Source of the DNA: Nematopogon swammerdamellus
Taxonomy: Eukaryota > Arthropoda > Insecta > Lepidoptera > Adelidae
Assembly (NCBI GenBank): GCA_946902875.1
Contig: OX336354.1
Span: forward strand, 8,529,247 to 8,593,246
DNA: 64,000 nt
Direction of reading: 5' to 3'
Under the pieces are notes generated by a model that worked only from the letters and a program-made list of their open reading frames with translations, ran no database searches and had not been told where the DNA came from. A program made the position numbers and the translations under genes. Shown one piece after another: positions 34,364-45,935 of the stretch (positions are counted from its first letter, which is position 1; the number at the start of each line of letters is the position of its first letter).

Positions 34364-37300
34364 GTTTAAAATTTTTTACCCAAGCGCCGCTAAAGAAGTT
34401 TTCACTTCAAAAATATAAATGAAACATTAACTTTATCTGTGAATTATCACGAGTACGACTTTAAAGTTTTAAATTATATAATTATATTACTTCCGCAAAA
34501 ATCGCACTCCGGTTTTTAGGTATTTAACAAGGGTAATAGTACTACTTTTTATTGATATATGAATAGACACCCAGAAGTACCCAGAAGTATAACAAAAACC
34601 TTAGAATTCCTTTTAAATAAATGAAAATTTTACACAATAAACCTTCTGTAATCATTGTACTGCCAATTTTTTTTAATTTATTGCAATTTAATTAAAAATA
34701 ACTAATACACATTCGTAAATACCTGCTTTGCAACTGTCCATCTTTGTTTTTTTTCCACACTCAACAAACTAAAATAGGCCCATTAAACTCTTAACACTCT
34801 GATAGCAAAACGATAAACATTACGTGCGCAGGCACCGACATCAATATTGCACACTAAGTGGCGGGCGGGATAAGAGGTGCAGGGTGGCGGTAAGTGTCAA
34901 ATGTCGTTGTTTGGTTTGTGGAGAATAGGTTATGTGATACAATACTGAATAGGAACAGTTTGATGAAATTGAATATTGGCCAGTTAAAATAGACAAATAC
35001 CCGTATGTGCGTCGTTTCCATGATGCCTGCTCAAGTGCATGTATGCGGAGCGGACGCAGGTGGTTAAAGCTTAGGGGTTGTACTTTCACAACTTCATTTT
35101 GACGAAACGCGACTAGAAAGTACACCTGGTACACATACTACAGATCTAACTAATGTACACCTGGACAGTTCTGTGTTGTTTCCTTCTACTGATTAGCACG
35201 CTCCCTGATAGCACGCAGGCTTGAATAATAACAATCTTTCTGAAGAACTCATAGAATATTTACTCCTTAAACCCGTCATCAAAATTCATCATTTCACAGA
35301 ACTGAACACATAGAAATTATGTGTCTTTCCCCACGGTTGTCAAGATGTGAGGTAAATAAAAAAAACAGCGCCATCTGAATATCATCGAGGCACAGTAATA
35401 CTTGCGTTGACATTGATCGATCAGGCCAGGGGAGCGGGGGCATCGATTCAACGCGACCGAAGACGCCTGCTGTTTTCAGCAGCGCTGTTTCAGATTTCTA
35501 TACCTAATACTTCTATAGTATATATTCTACAAACTAACTAATGTTACTAACTATATTCTAAAGTATTCTGATGTGTTGAGATTTTTCAATAGAAAACACT
35601 TGTAGAGAAATCTACTATTTACGAACTAGCTTCACGGTATTCCGATCGCTGAACCACTTATTTTTTCTTTCTGCGATGACGGGCGGTAAATTAAAACGAA
35701 AACTGTCAAATACAGTCGATGTATTTCCCAACGCACGAGGTATGAGCAGGTGTGCAAAAAAAAAAACACAACGTCAACGGGAAAACCAAAAACAAGGTTA
35801 GGTCTAAGCTACATACGTACGACCAGAGCTGTGTCAAAACGAAAACACGGTGAGATCAACGTTGAAATGTTTCATATATGGAATTTTCCCGACCTTTCCA
35901 AAAAACTCCACCCAAGAAGAGCCTCAGGCGTTGTAAGATTTCAACTACCCTGACGGCAGTGTTAATATTAGCAGTAAATCATTTGATTTATCGAGCACTG
36001 AAAGGAGTTCCCGGAGGGTGGTTTCAGATAGTTAGATACGTACCGTCCTATACATCTTGGCACTAGTGTTACACCACACCACCGTTATCATTTTCACAGA
36101 AGGACGTGGCAGATTTATGAAAATGACTAAGATAGTCTGCAATATCGTTACAACCACCAGCTACCTTGCTAAAGTTGAGAGCAGACGTACTGTATAAGAC
36201 GTAGTAGGTAGAACATTGTAGCCGTATTACAGAAATATGCAGAGTATCATGAATTGTTCATCCAGTAACAGCTAAAGTAATGTTTAAGAGCGCGGTACTA
36301 CAGCATCAAAATGCCACACCGCGTGGCACTGATTGAATAGCGAAGCGTTCGCTTGTTTTATAGTATTTTTTTCAAAGTTTGTTAAACCAATTTACATTAC
36401 ACGAATATCCAAATCTGTCAATTTTATCTTACATCATCTGCAATTAGTATAAACTCAAAATAATGTTTTAGAAAGCTGCAATTTCGAAACAAAGAGAGCA
36501 TTTCGGAGTATTTAGGACCATTTAGTAGTACGTTTGTGATTTTTTTTTTCACATATTAATTGACATAAATAAAAATAAAAATCTGTCAACAACTTTTAAA
36601 TATGGTCAACTTTTAGACAGGATTTATTAATATATATATTTTTGAAATTCGTTGAACAAAAAACCGAAACGAAAATGTGGCAAATTTTGCAAATTGTGCC
36701 TCACGCTGTAGTACGGCAGTCTTAATTTTTCCTCTACTTTAATCGTTCCTTCAATTTGTGACCTTTATCCACGCTCGTGAACTCGAGTTCATAGTGTCGT
36801 ACGAGAGCATCTGCCGCGAAAGGTCTAGCCAGCGGAAGACTCTAATCATGCAATTTGCGCCGACGTTATTTTAATGGGTGACGCAGGGCTCCAGTCGGTT
36901 TTCTGTCGGCCTAATTAATTCGCGTTGTCGTCGGCGCGGCATCATCTCGCAAAAATTAATCTGGTCTCAGTAATTGGCGGTCGACAGTCCCTTCCGGCCC
37001 GGAGACTCGTTACCGCAGGGGATAGTGAGCTGGAGCGCCCAAACCTAACCCCATATCCAGACAAACATTGCGAAACTACCTCCAATTCCTCTTCACACAA
37101 GTATACGGGCGAATGTTTTAGTTAAATCTTTCTTTAATAGCTTCAAATAAAATTAAAATGTCTGACGAATGCTCGGTCGAACGAATATCCCAATAGGTAA
37201 GTGTCGAGTGTTGTCTTGAGCGTATTGATGATTGCTGAATGCTCATTCTGCTCACCTGCACTGCAGTGGACTTCAGTGGAGTCCTGGCAAGAAGGCGGAT

Positions 37301-38045
37301 CAAGGTCTGTGATTTGATAAATAATCTATTAAATAAATATTATCGATCTAATGAAACTGATTCTCAACAGCTTGTCGGGTGAGGCAGGCAGGATGTTTAG
37401 AATAATTTAGACTAGCTACTTTATACAAACGAACTCGTGTCGAGGAATGTTTGGCGGTTAAGGCATTCGCCCGTCTAGCCCTAGAGACGCTGCGGTTTGC
37501 CGGATCTCGTCTGGTCCCCGCAGAGAGAAATTCTCAATTAGTGGTGGTGTGCGGGAGTAGCGGGTCGCAGTCGCGGCGCATTATACTTTGTAATCGGACG
37601 TCTCTGTTCAATATTCATGACGGAGCAACGGATCCGATCGGCGCGCCCGTCGCCGCGGATCAACCTCCCCGTCGCTGCCGGGACGGAGACCTCGATGCCG
37701 GAATATAAGAAGGGGTTTCGATATGTTAATGGCCAAGGATTACACGAAGGCTCGAAGAAGTGACATTTGGTATTCATGAAACATGTGTGGGCGCACGTAG
37801 CGTGATTAGGGAGATGACGATTCAGGGTTCACTTTTGTGTGACTTGTATTGGAGATTCAGAATTAGGTGGGTGATGATGTTGTTAAAACGTCTTATTACT
37901 TAGTTACTAATATCATCTGTACAGCGTCATATTATATCTAAAGTTCATATCATCACACTTCGGTCCTACAATAAATCACGAACATCTATCTACCTATAGA
38001 TAGGCCTTTTCCATACATCATTCCCGAAAATGTATGTTATCGACC
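34364..38045. other. No supported gene; scattered GC-rich pockets
   Basis: GC-richer pockets lie at about 36780-37040 (including GGCCTAATTAATTCGCG) and 37440-37700. Frames at 37451-37777 overlap on both strands. Nothing is recognisable as an exon. Confidence 0.4.
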
Positions 38046-38067
38046 AAAGGATCTTATAAGATCCTTT
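38046..38067. repeat. 22-bp perfect palindrome
   Basis: Eleven-base half-site AAAGGATCTTA followed directly by its reverse complement, with no loop. Confidence 0.9.
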
Positions 38068-38091
38068 AAGACAGCGGCACGATTGAGTAGA

Positions 38092-38260
38092 GTTAGCGCA
38101 TTCATAGAATGAGATGGTTTTTAATATGATCGGGTGAATGTTGATCACAATATTGCATGTGAAGGTATACACCCAACACTTGTATACCGTGTATACCGAC
38201 AGTTAGCAAATCCCATCGCGCTATACAGCTTCTATAGGTTTAGTTCGGTGCAATAAATCG
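38092..38260 (+). repeat. Repeat family E, copy 1
   Basis: Shares an ordered set of blocks with 60705-60850: ATAGAATGAGATG, TGATCACAATAT, CATCGCGCTATAC and TAGTTCGGT. Between the blocks the copies differ by indels. Class unknown. Confidence 0.65.
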
Positions 38261-39846
38261 TGCTCTATCCCTTAGTTAGGGCCTCTGGTCCCAAAGTGAT
38301 AGGAAAGATGAGTACTATGGGATATTACAAAAAAAAAATTGGTAAAAGCCCTAAAAATTAAAAAAAAATAACTCCGTTAACTTGAATTCTCACCAAACAT
38401 TTGTAACACTGTGTTGACGGAAGAATGTCATGTGGACTGTATTTCAAAAGTTTCTCAATATGTGACCTCTTACCTAGCGACTCTGGTAGGCGTGTGAATC
38501 CCAGTGCCCTGGAGATGCTGTTGAGACGGTCACTGTTCACTGGTTCTCAGTGGTGATGTCCGATTGATTAAAAAAGAATTTAACGCGGGTCCACCCACGA
38601 CCGAGGTGTGCGGATGGTTGGACCAGGAGGACGCTTGGGCGGCACCGACCGGCGCGGGCGGCGGCCTATGATGCAACGGGTTCAATCGTGTTGCGCAATG
38701 CAACGCGCGAAGAGTTCTTTCGAAACAGATTGATCACAGCGATCGTCGAGCCGAGACGATTGATTTAATTGACGTTTGACCGCACGCGCGCGCATACGGC
38801 GCCTAAGACGCCGCGCCGGAAGAAACACACATACCTACCTACATATTTGTCATTCCAAAATAGAGTCTCTTCATCACTTCCGCAAGAGCAAGTAAAGAAA
38901 ACGAAGCGAACAAAAAAATTGCTATTAGAACACTGAACACACGGATTAAGCTCACCTTGCCCAGATCGAATGAACCTTTCAATATCTTTACCAATTACGA
39001 CAAGGTCTAAGACCACGTGAAGCCACCGAGAAGCTACCGTCGTCAAATTCCTATTCGCTGCGTTGCGATCCTCGAAATATCCTCTGCAAACATTACTTAG
39101 GAATGCAAGCTGCCTCCGGGTAACGTATGTGGGGAGCAAGATGGTAGCTCCGCCTCTGCTTCTGACCCAGTTCAGCGGAGGTACCCCGCTCCTGTGACTC
39201 GTGCGACCCATTCTTCATACGGCGCCGAGTGCGCCCTCTACATATGGCATCCGACATCGAGCTTACGTGAGAAGATCGACTTTTAAAAGATGTTTTGGGT
39301 GTTGGTAAATATTAGTTCAGCTAAAGTGAAATTTATCCGGAAATGAGAAATGGTGAAATACGTTACGTTGAAATCTTTTAAACGAATTTTGCACTCACCA
39401 CATAACGGGAATTATTATGGTAATAATTACTTCGGTTTAGTTAGTTTTTGAAAGAGTTTGGAACGTGGCTTCATGTCGTGAAATGCTGATGCTATATCAA
39501 GTTTTCTGATAGAATGTCAACCGAATTATGGTTAAGATCTATTTAACGCAAGACCCGACATCACCACAATCGACCTACAATGCCGCCAACTCATCGTATT
39601 TGCAGACTACGATCCAGCCTCGGGTTCCCATCACAAAATACTTTAGCACAATTCAGCCTGCACGAACTAATCGCTCTCCAGTAGATGAACTAGCCGCTTC
39701 AAGTATATTAGGTACCTTGTTGACTTTTAATTTGGAATGGGAGAAGGCAAGTTAAGTCTGGCGCCTGGAGGTAACTCTGACTCGAAGTGGGTCGAAGCGC
39801 AAGACATACTATTTCAAATATATGTATAGGCAGAGAACCTTATTAC
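38261..39846. other. No confirmed gene; weak exon candidate 38957-39211 (minus)
   Basis: A minus-strand frame from an ATG at 39211 runs 148 codons to 38765. At 38957/38956 it meets CTGGGCAAG then GTGAGC, a good splice-donor match, which would give an 85-codon exon. I recognise no domain, and upstream support for the start is absent, so it could be chance or old mobile DNA. Confidence 0.25.
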
Positions 39847-39899
39847 GACATTATTTTAAATCAATCAGCTTTACTCACGGTTTCACTCCGAGCTATGTG

Positions 39900-40283
39900 A
39901 CTCCGGCGAGACAACTGGACTCCAACAAATCGGCAGTGTGCGATCACATGGACTCCGGAGCGAACCACTGGATTAGGTTCGATCAGGTCAAAATTCTTGC
40001 GACCGAAACACGACACGTCCCACGTCTCGTCCGTGAGTCCATCGAAATCAAGAAGCACGACAACTTCAACCGGGAGGACGCCTTCAAGTTGTCGCCGATG
40101 TGGAACCCAGTCATAGCGCCGCTCAAGAGAAGAAGACACGACGGACACGACCAGCCGGAAGTGGACACCATCAGCGCCTTCTGTCTCTCCGCCGAGATCC
40201 GGAACGCACCTGAACCCTCGTCTACGGAAACTACCCGCACTGGCCACGGCTACAATCTTCGTCAACGACGGACGAAGATGTGA
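39900..40283 (+). pseudogene. Penelope GIY-YIG endonuclease, C-terminal fragment
   Basis: The plus-strand frame ending at a TGA at 40281-40283 reads SAVCDHMDSGANHWIRFDQV, then KILATETRHVPRLVRESIEI, KKHDNFNREDAFKLSPMWNP and a basic tail. The pattern H...H, RLVRESIEI with an acidic residue in the helix, then NFNRED and L...W.P is the usual end of Penelope-like GIY-YIG domains. The GIY-YIG strands themselves, the CCHH motif and the whole reverse transcriptase are missing upstream. The frame is open for about 128 codons without a stop, so decay since truncation is limited. It cannot act alone. An ATG at 39822 is in frame but lies outside the element. Confidence 0.7.
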
Positions 40284-40319
40284 CAGTTCTCTGCCAACCG
40301 TCGCACAAGGCAGAGTGCT

Positions 40320-40360
40320 CCATGAAGATGGGCCATACGCTTGGCCCGAAACGTCGAGCC
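40320..40360 (+). ncRNA. Hammerhead-ribozyme-like motif in the Penelope end
   Basis: ATGAAGAT, stem GGGCCA, loop TACGCT, stem TGGCCC, then GAAACGTC. Hammerhead cores are CUGANGA, stem II, GAAA; here U4 to A9 fit and position 3 is altered. Stem II is a perfect 6 bp. Stems I and III are not resolved, so activity is doubtful. Penelope-like elements are known to carry such ribozymes. Confidence 0.35.
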
Positions 40361-40412
40361 ACATAGCTCGGAGTGAAACCGTGAGTAAAGCTGATTGATT
40401 TAAAATAATGTC

Positions 40413-41912
40413 TAACAACCACGGTAATTTAAAAACCCATATAACCTTATTACGAGTATGTAGGAAAATAGCGTCCTTTAGAACGGCCCTCGACATTCGT
40501 GAATAATGAATTGCCTATTACTAATATGCGGTCGTTCAGTGTCGAATCTGAGTACACGCAGGCCATGTGATATATTCTCATTCAAACATAAGTCATCATC
40601 AGACAGAGATGTAAGCAACAATGTTCTTACAGTTGCCATACATACAGTATCTCAAACTACCTAGCTATCTCCGACAGGGGCAGACTGAATCCATTACATT
40701 ATGCGAAGTCGTAAAGCTTTCCATAAATTTAATACACTTCATTAACAAATAAATAAGCCATCCCATCATGCTAAGCTTGCACCCGCAGCGCCTCCGTTGC
40801 GCCACCGTCGCACTTCCAAGGACAGTGTCGTGAAGTAACAACGTTGACAACTAATAGTTTAACCGCATTAATTAATGTATCGAATAGACATCATACCAAG
40901 CGACTTTTACTTTTGTAGGAGTTCGCCCAAAACATTAATTTTGTCACAGTAAAAAAAATAGTTGGTTCTGGATTTTCAAATAGTGTGATGATCAGGCTAG
41001 CTGAAGAAGCCGAAGTAAGCGCTCGGAAAGTATGTATCAGATCAGCGAGATTATTATTTATGGATTTGATCTGAGTTAGCTTTTCTACAGTCGTATTATT
41101 TGGCATATTATGCCAAACTCCTGTCACTCGAAGCGGTCTGTGAATCAACGAGGCGTTTGCGAAGGCAGCGAGAACGACTCGTTAGAAATTATCGCTCACA
41201 TAAAATTATTCACCCCGCGCACTGAGATTCGTAAGGAGCTTTGTGGAAAAAATAAAACATGGCCGCCCAAACTCTCTGAGGAGTTCTTTCGAGAGAGGAT
41301 ATTATGGTAATAAGCCTACTTAGTTTTGAAAAGGCATGTGTGCTTCGGGACATACATAGGTTTGAATATTTTATTTGGATCTTAGGTAAATAATAAATAC
41401 TAACAAACTACTCGTTTTGGGTCCTACAAATCGTCTTAAAACCCAACTCATTCATTAAAGGCAGTGAAATTTAGTTTTCAAGATAAAATTTGCGCTCATT
41501 GCAGATGCGCTGCCGCTCGCAATCCATTGAGAAGTAGGCGGACGAGGCACTTGCCGTGCGAATGTTTATTCATGACGCCTTATTGACATAATGAGAGAGT
41601 TGCCTCATTGACAACTCCAAGTTACGTGAGCCAAGTGTGCCAGCGGGCCACATCTGGAGGCAGGAAGCGGAATCAGGCATGAACAGCTGGTTCTTGTGTT
41701 GACGCTTCATTATTCGCTATACGATTACATGAACTTACATTATTTGCATTGACAATCAGCTGTACCATCAATTCAATTTAATTCATAGGCGAGTTTTATC
41801 TCTATCTTCTGATATCGATAGATTATATTATAAAATGCAACGCCTCCAGTATTTGTCTTGTTTGCTTATGGGTAACTTGAGAAATACCTTTTTTGCGCGA
41901 TCTCCAGTTGAC
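40413..41912. other. No supported gene; one GC-richer pocket
   Basis: 41500-41660 is GC-richer with TATTGACATAATGAG and repeated GCGCTCATTG-like words. No coding domain is seen. Confidence 0.4.
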
Positions 41913-42008
41913 TTTTTTTTTCTTATGGAATCTGACACTGTTGGCTACATCACCTACAACATCCGCGATGTCAGCCCATAACACCGGGTGAACTTGGTGC
42001 CACGTCAC
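41913..42008 (-). mobile_element. SINE family A, 3' end only, minus strand
   Basis: T run, then the reverse complement of the conserved 3' end through TTATGGGCTGACATCGCGGA to the CACCAAGTTCACCCGG block. 5' truncated. Confidence 0.75.
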
Positions 42009-42598
42009 CTTATAAACGTTTAATTGACTTCTCAATATAATGTTTTATCCACAGATCACCGAAATATATTTGTTCTAAATATTGTTGATCTGTGGTATTA
42101 TCTCTATGTTTGTTCGTCCTTAAGCTGCGAAAAGCCACGTTCAGCGGTAAAGTTTCCCGATAGCACTCGCTAAGCCAAAACATGATTGTGCAAATTTTTG
42201 TACACGGGCACGAGTTTGCGGATCTGTCAGACGCTGATGGCAGGGGCGAGGCGGGCATGTGTGAATGGGAACTATTCCAATGTAGCGAGTTTCGGGGAAG
42301 GCTGCCGAAGTTCAATTAATTTGAGCTCGTCCGTCAGTGGGGCTTGCGGCGGCGGCGGGCGCCGAAATATTTGTGAAGTATGCGCGCTCGGTTGACGCTC
42401 AGGTCCGGTGGGATATCCGAATTGTTTACCGGAGCCTGCTCGTCCGTTACATGTGAACACGACATTACTTCGCCGCTCGTGGTCTTGCACATTGGCATTG
42501 TTATGTGCCTGTACGTACATTGTCTGTTTTGCCGCTTTGGTATTCGCGTACGGTGTTGCTGTCGCATCGCGCTCTGCCACCACCGTATCATTTTTTAA
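42009..42598. other. No supported gene
   Basis: Frames overlap on both strands in a GC-richer stretch (42180-42590). No domain is recognised. Confidence 0.4.
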
Positions 42599-42837
42599 TT
42601 TTTTTTTATGGTATCCACACGGTTGGCTACATCACCTACAACATCCGTGATGTCAGCTCATAACACCGGGTGAACTTGGTGCCACGTCAGTGCTTCCCTT
42701 CGGTCGTGCCGGCTACACTGAACTGTTACATACTACTATTTACTATTTACATAGCCGTTTCGACCGACCTTTCATTCTGTGCGGTGGTACCAACCCGGGC
42801 AGGTTAAACCCTACCACCTAGTAATATAAGAAGGGAG
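42599..42837 (-). mobile_element. SINE family A, 3' two-thirds, minus strand
   Basis: From the T run through the conserved 3' end and body to the reverse complement of the CTTCTTATATTACTAGGTGG block. The Pol III head is missing. Confidence 0.75.
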
Positions 42838-43091
42838 TCATATCCCTTAGTCGTGTACCTACGTGTACATCATAGTAAAAGGAGACCGTATCGTCGGTGA
42901 CTAAATACATTTGCGTACACTCGCCCGTAAGCCCTATCCTACATCATATTTCGCTAATTCAGATCCGGCTCGACGAACCAAAGAAAATAGTGCCTTTGTG
43001 ATGTTTATTTATAGGAAGGGATGGAATAAGGAAGGGTCGGTGGTAGTGAAATTGTTTAGTTTCGCGAATTTAAAAATACATCTGAGCCGAA

Positions 43092-43362
43092 CCTACCGTG
43101 GTTCGGATTCCACGTAAAACTGTAGGTCCCTTCCCTTCTTACTTACTAGATGTTAGGGTGTAACCCGCCCGGGTTGGTATCACCACATTGAATGAAAGAT
43201 CGGTCGAAACGTCTATGTAAATATTTCATGATTTCCGTTTAGTTCAGTGTAGCCGACACGACCAAAGGGTAGCGCTGACATGACACCTAGTTCACCAAGA
43301 TGTTATGGGCTGACATCACAGATGCTGTAGGTAATGTAGCCAACCGTGTCAATGTCCATAAT
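43092..43362 (+). mobile_element. SINE family A, lacking the 5S-like head
   Basis: Starts at the T-arm-like module CGTGGTTCGGATTCCACG and continues GTAAAACTGTAGGTCCCTTC to the conserved 3' end (AACCGTGTCAATGTCCATAA). Confidence 0.75.
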
Positions 43363-45865
43363 ATTTTTTTTTACTTTGAAATAATTTCAGTGAGACTCCT
43401 GCCTTCTATCCCCTAAACGCGCGCGTTTTTAAAATCGGCTCAACATTATGTACAAATGATTTCTTACTAGGAATACACAAGCAGTATAACCTATGATGTG
43501 TCTTACACTTACCTAAACCGTACTGATGTACTCCTATAGCAATGGGATATGATAAGAATAACGAATGATGGACTGTTTGAGTACTTACTTTTGGTGGTTT
43601 CAGGTATAATGAAAAAATAAATAAATCCGGACGCCCAGGGGGTTGCCGACTACGCAATAATTATCTTCCCATAATGTGTGTTACTATATTTGTGTTTACG
43701 CCAACATAGTTGGGTGACGCTCAGTAACAGGGAGTCTATTCGCATAACTCCGCACAGCGGACTCAGCTGAGTTTCAGTCGCTGAGACTAGCCTGACAGCT
43801 ACTTCGGTATTCTAGTAAGCAACAGCATGCATTCAGTTAATATTTCGATCGCGTAAATAAAGTGAGAATGTGAAGATATTTTGGTATGGTCGAGATGCTG
43901 GAGGATGCACATCATGAGCATGGCATGGCATGGTATGACATCAAACTTCCTCGACTGTGCTATCTGGCTGGCCATGCCATGCGAATAGATCCCCAGTAGT
44001 CTTCAGTCTATAGATATTATTATAATTTTGAGCAAGATGTCGCCCAGCCCCGGTCCGCTAGGATGACGGCGCGGCGCGGCATGTGCGTCACGCCGCGTCG
44101 CTGGTTCTGTATTCATTGCGGACATCGCTGAATATTAATTAATTTATGTGTGTAGCGACATCTGACGGCGCCGGAGACAAGAGTCGTGCAAGACTCGACG
44201 GTCTAATAGACGAGACGTAGACAATCCTACACAATCATATTCACTGATTACGTTCTAATTCCTCTCAGATGATGCGAGAACCTCACGTAACATATATGTT
44301 AGTAATCTGGAACTGTGGAAATTGTGTAGTTTATCATTCCCATAGAATACGTGTATTTCTATTAATAACGGCTCTACGCACCACTGAGATGGGGAGGTTC
44401 TTTCTATATATCTCGGTGCTACGCACAGTCGATTGTGGAACATTTTCTAGTAACTTCAAATGCTTCGTTCCTTTCAAAATTATTTTGTTTTATTATATTA
44501 TAAAAAGTAATCACAAATTTATACCGTGCAACTCCGTCACTGGATACTGGCAGTAATAAACGAATTTCCTATTCGTTTGGTTGCCACTATTTAAAAAAAG
44601 AAGAAGAAGAACTCACCGTCTGCAACCGAACGTACATATTATGGTCCATCTTCCAGAGCCAATGTTTGTTGAAAGAGAACCGTCAATACTCCGCCACAAC
44701 CATTTAACTTTAGTGGTGTGGTGCAGAAGAGCTCAAACGAAACATTGAACTCAGGGGACCCCTGAATATTATGGTGCTTGAACCCTAGGTGTTCTCTTCA
44801 ATAATGATTTTATATTTGTCTAGCTAGTTAGTACTTACATAATACACAATTGCAAAGACAAAAGAATACCTAACTCGCAAATAAAATTAAATATCTTAAT
44901 ATTAAATATTACGAAGTCTTACATATCACTGACCCCAAGAGAGTTTTCTAGAACGTTATTCGCAAAATATTCTTTAAAGTATACTATAATTTTTTTCTTT
45001 GCTATTTCATTAGCCTTTATTAATTAAGGCAGAGGCTAACCTTTGTAGGCGGGGTGCCGCCGTCGAGCTCAATTTTACAAATAAGATTACCTGCCGGACT
45101 AATATCCAATTTCCTTCTCGTTTTTTATATAAAAACCAACAATTCTGCGATCGTGGAAAAGGTTTTTCTTTTTCAGTGGCCTGTTTCTTCATAACTTCTA
45201 AAATGTTGCAGTAATTTTAACTAAACTTAGTATAATATGATGTACTTTATATGCTTGTAAACTAATGGTTCTTCTTCTTTTGAAGACACACATCTAATTT
45301 TTTCTCAACTGCAAAGCGTTGAGGCAGTTCTACCGTTAAATATGTGTATTTTTTCGGCTGATGACGCGCAAGAAATATTGCACTCCACTAAGTGTAAATC
45401 TTTTTCGCCATCTAGGATGTAAAACTGTCTAAGACTATGTATGCACAATTGGTTTCTCTGCCAAATCGGCACAGCCGCCAATGCTAGTTTTCACGAATCA
45501 CTGGAAGCGTGTGAACGGGCCTATACAGATTTAAATGAATAGGTTCTGAAATGTTGTCACACGCCACTCTGGATGTCTGGCCCGTCAGAACGGACGGTGA
45601 CGGTGACGGCTCGGTTTAGTGTTTTCTGGCGTTATTTTGAGCACGTCTTTGACTTTGCGCGACCTTGCGACGACGCGACGGCGACGGCGCAATCGATAAC
45701 CGCGCCGCGCCGCTGCCGCGCTGCGGAGCGGGGGAGGGTGTGTCCAGCAGTGCTGCCCTGTGAGTGAAACGCTGCAATTCAGTTGTAACGTTTAGTGATT
45801 TATTTTTTGCGGAGATGCAATTTGAGGCATGAAAACTAATTTAAAAGTAGAAAAACTGAAATGTA
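43363..45865. other. No supported gene
   Basis: Includes short inverted words around 43918-43985 (CATGGCATGG against CCATGCCATG) and a short AAG run near 44597. A GC-rich pocket lies at 45590-45760. Nothing is recognised as coding. Confidence 0.4.
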
Positions 45866-45935
45866 TGCATTGCCTACAACACCGGCTGGGTTCATGATAT
45901 CAGCCCATTGCTCCTGTTTAACTAGGTGAAATGCC
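45866..45935 (-). mobile_element. Degenerate SINE family A 3' fragment
   Basis: CCTACAACACCGGCTGGGTT, ATGATATCAGCCCAT and AACTAGGTGAAATGCC resemble the reverse complement of the family A 3' end with many changes. Confidence 0.4.

Larger units (their letters stand above)
39847..40412 (+). mobile_element. Penelope-like retroelement, 5'-truncated, inverted termini
   Basis: A 566-bp unit bounded by perfect 53-bp inverted repeats: 39847-39899 (GACATTATTTTAAATCAATC...) and 40360-40412. Inside lies the C-terminal part of a GIY-YIG endonuclease, the domain that ends Penelope-like proteins. Such elements often carry terminal repeats in inverted orientation and are often 5' truncated. The reverse transcriptase is absent. 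Downstream of the stop is a hammerhead-like motif (40320-40352). Confidence 0.75.

Noticed and set aside
39861..40496. A 211-codon minus-strand frame across the Penelope unit
   Set aside because: It is antisense to a recognisable GIY-YIG fragment on the plus strand and reads through both inverted termini.
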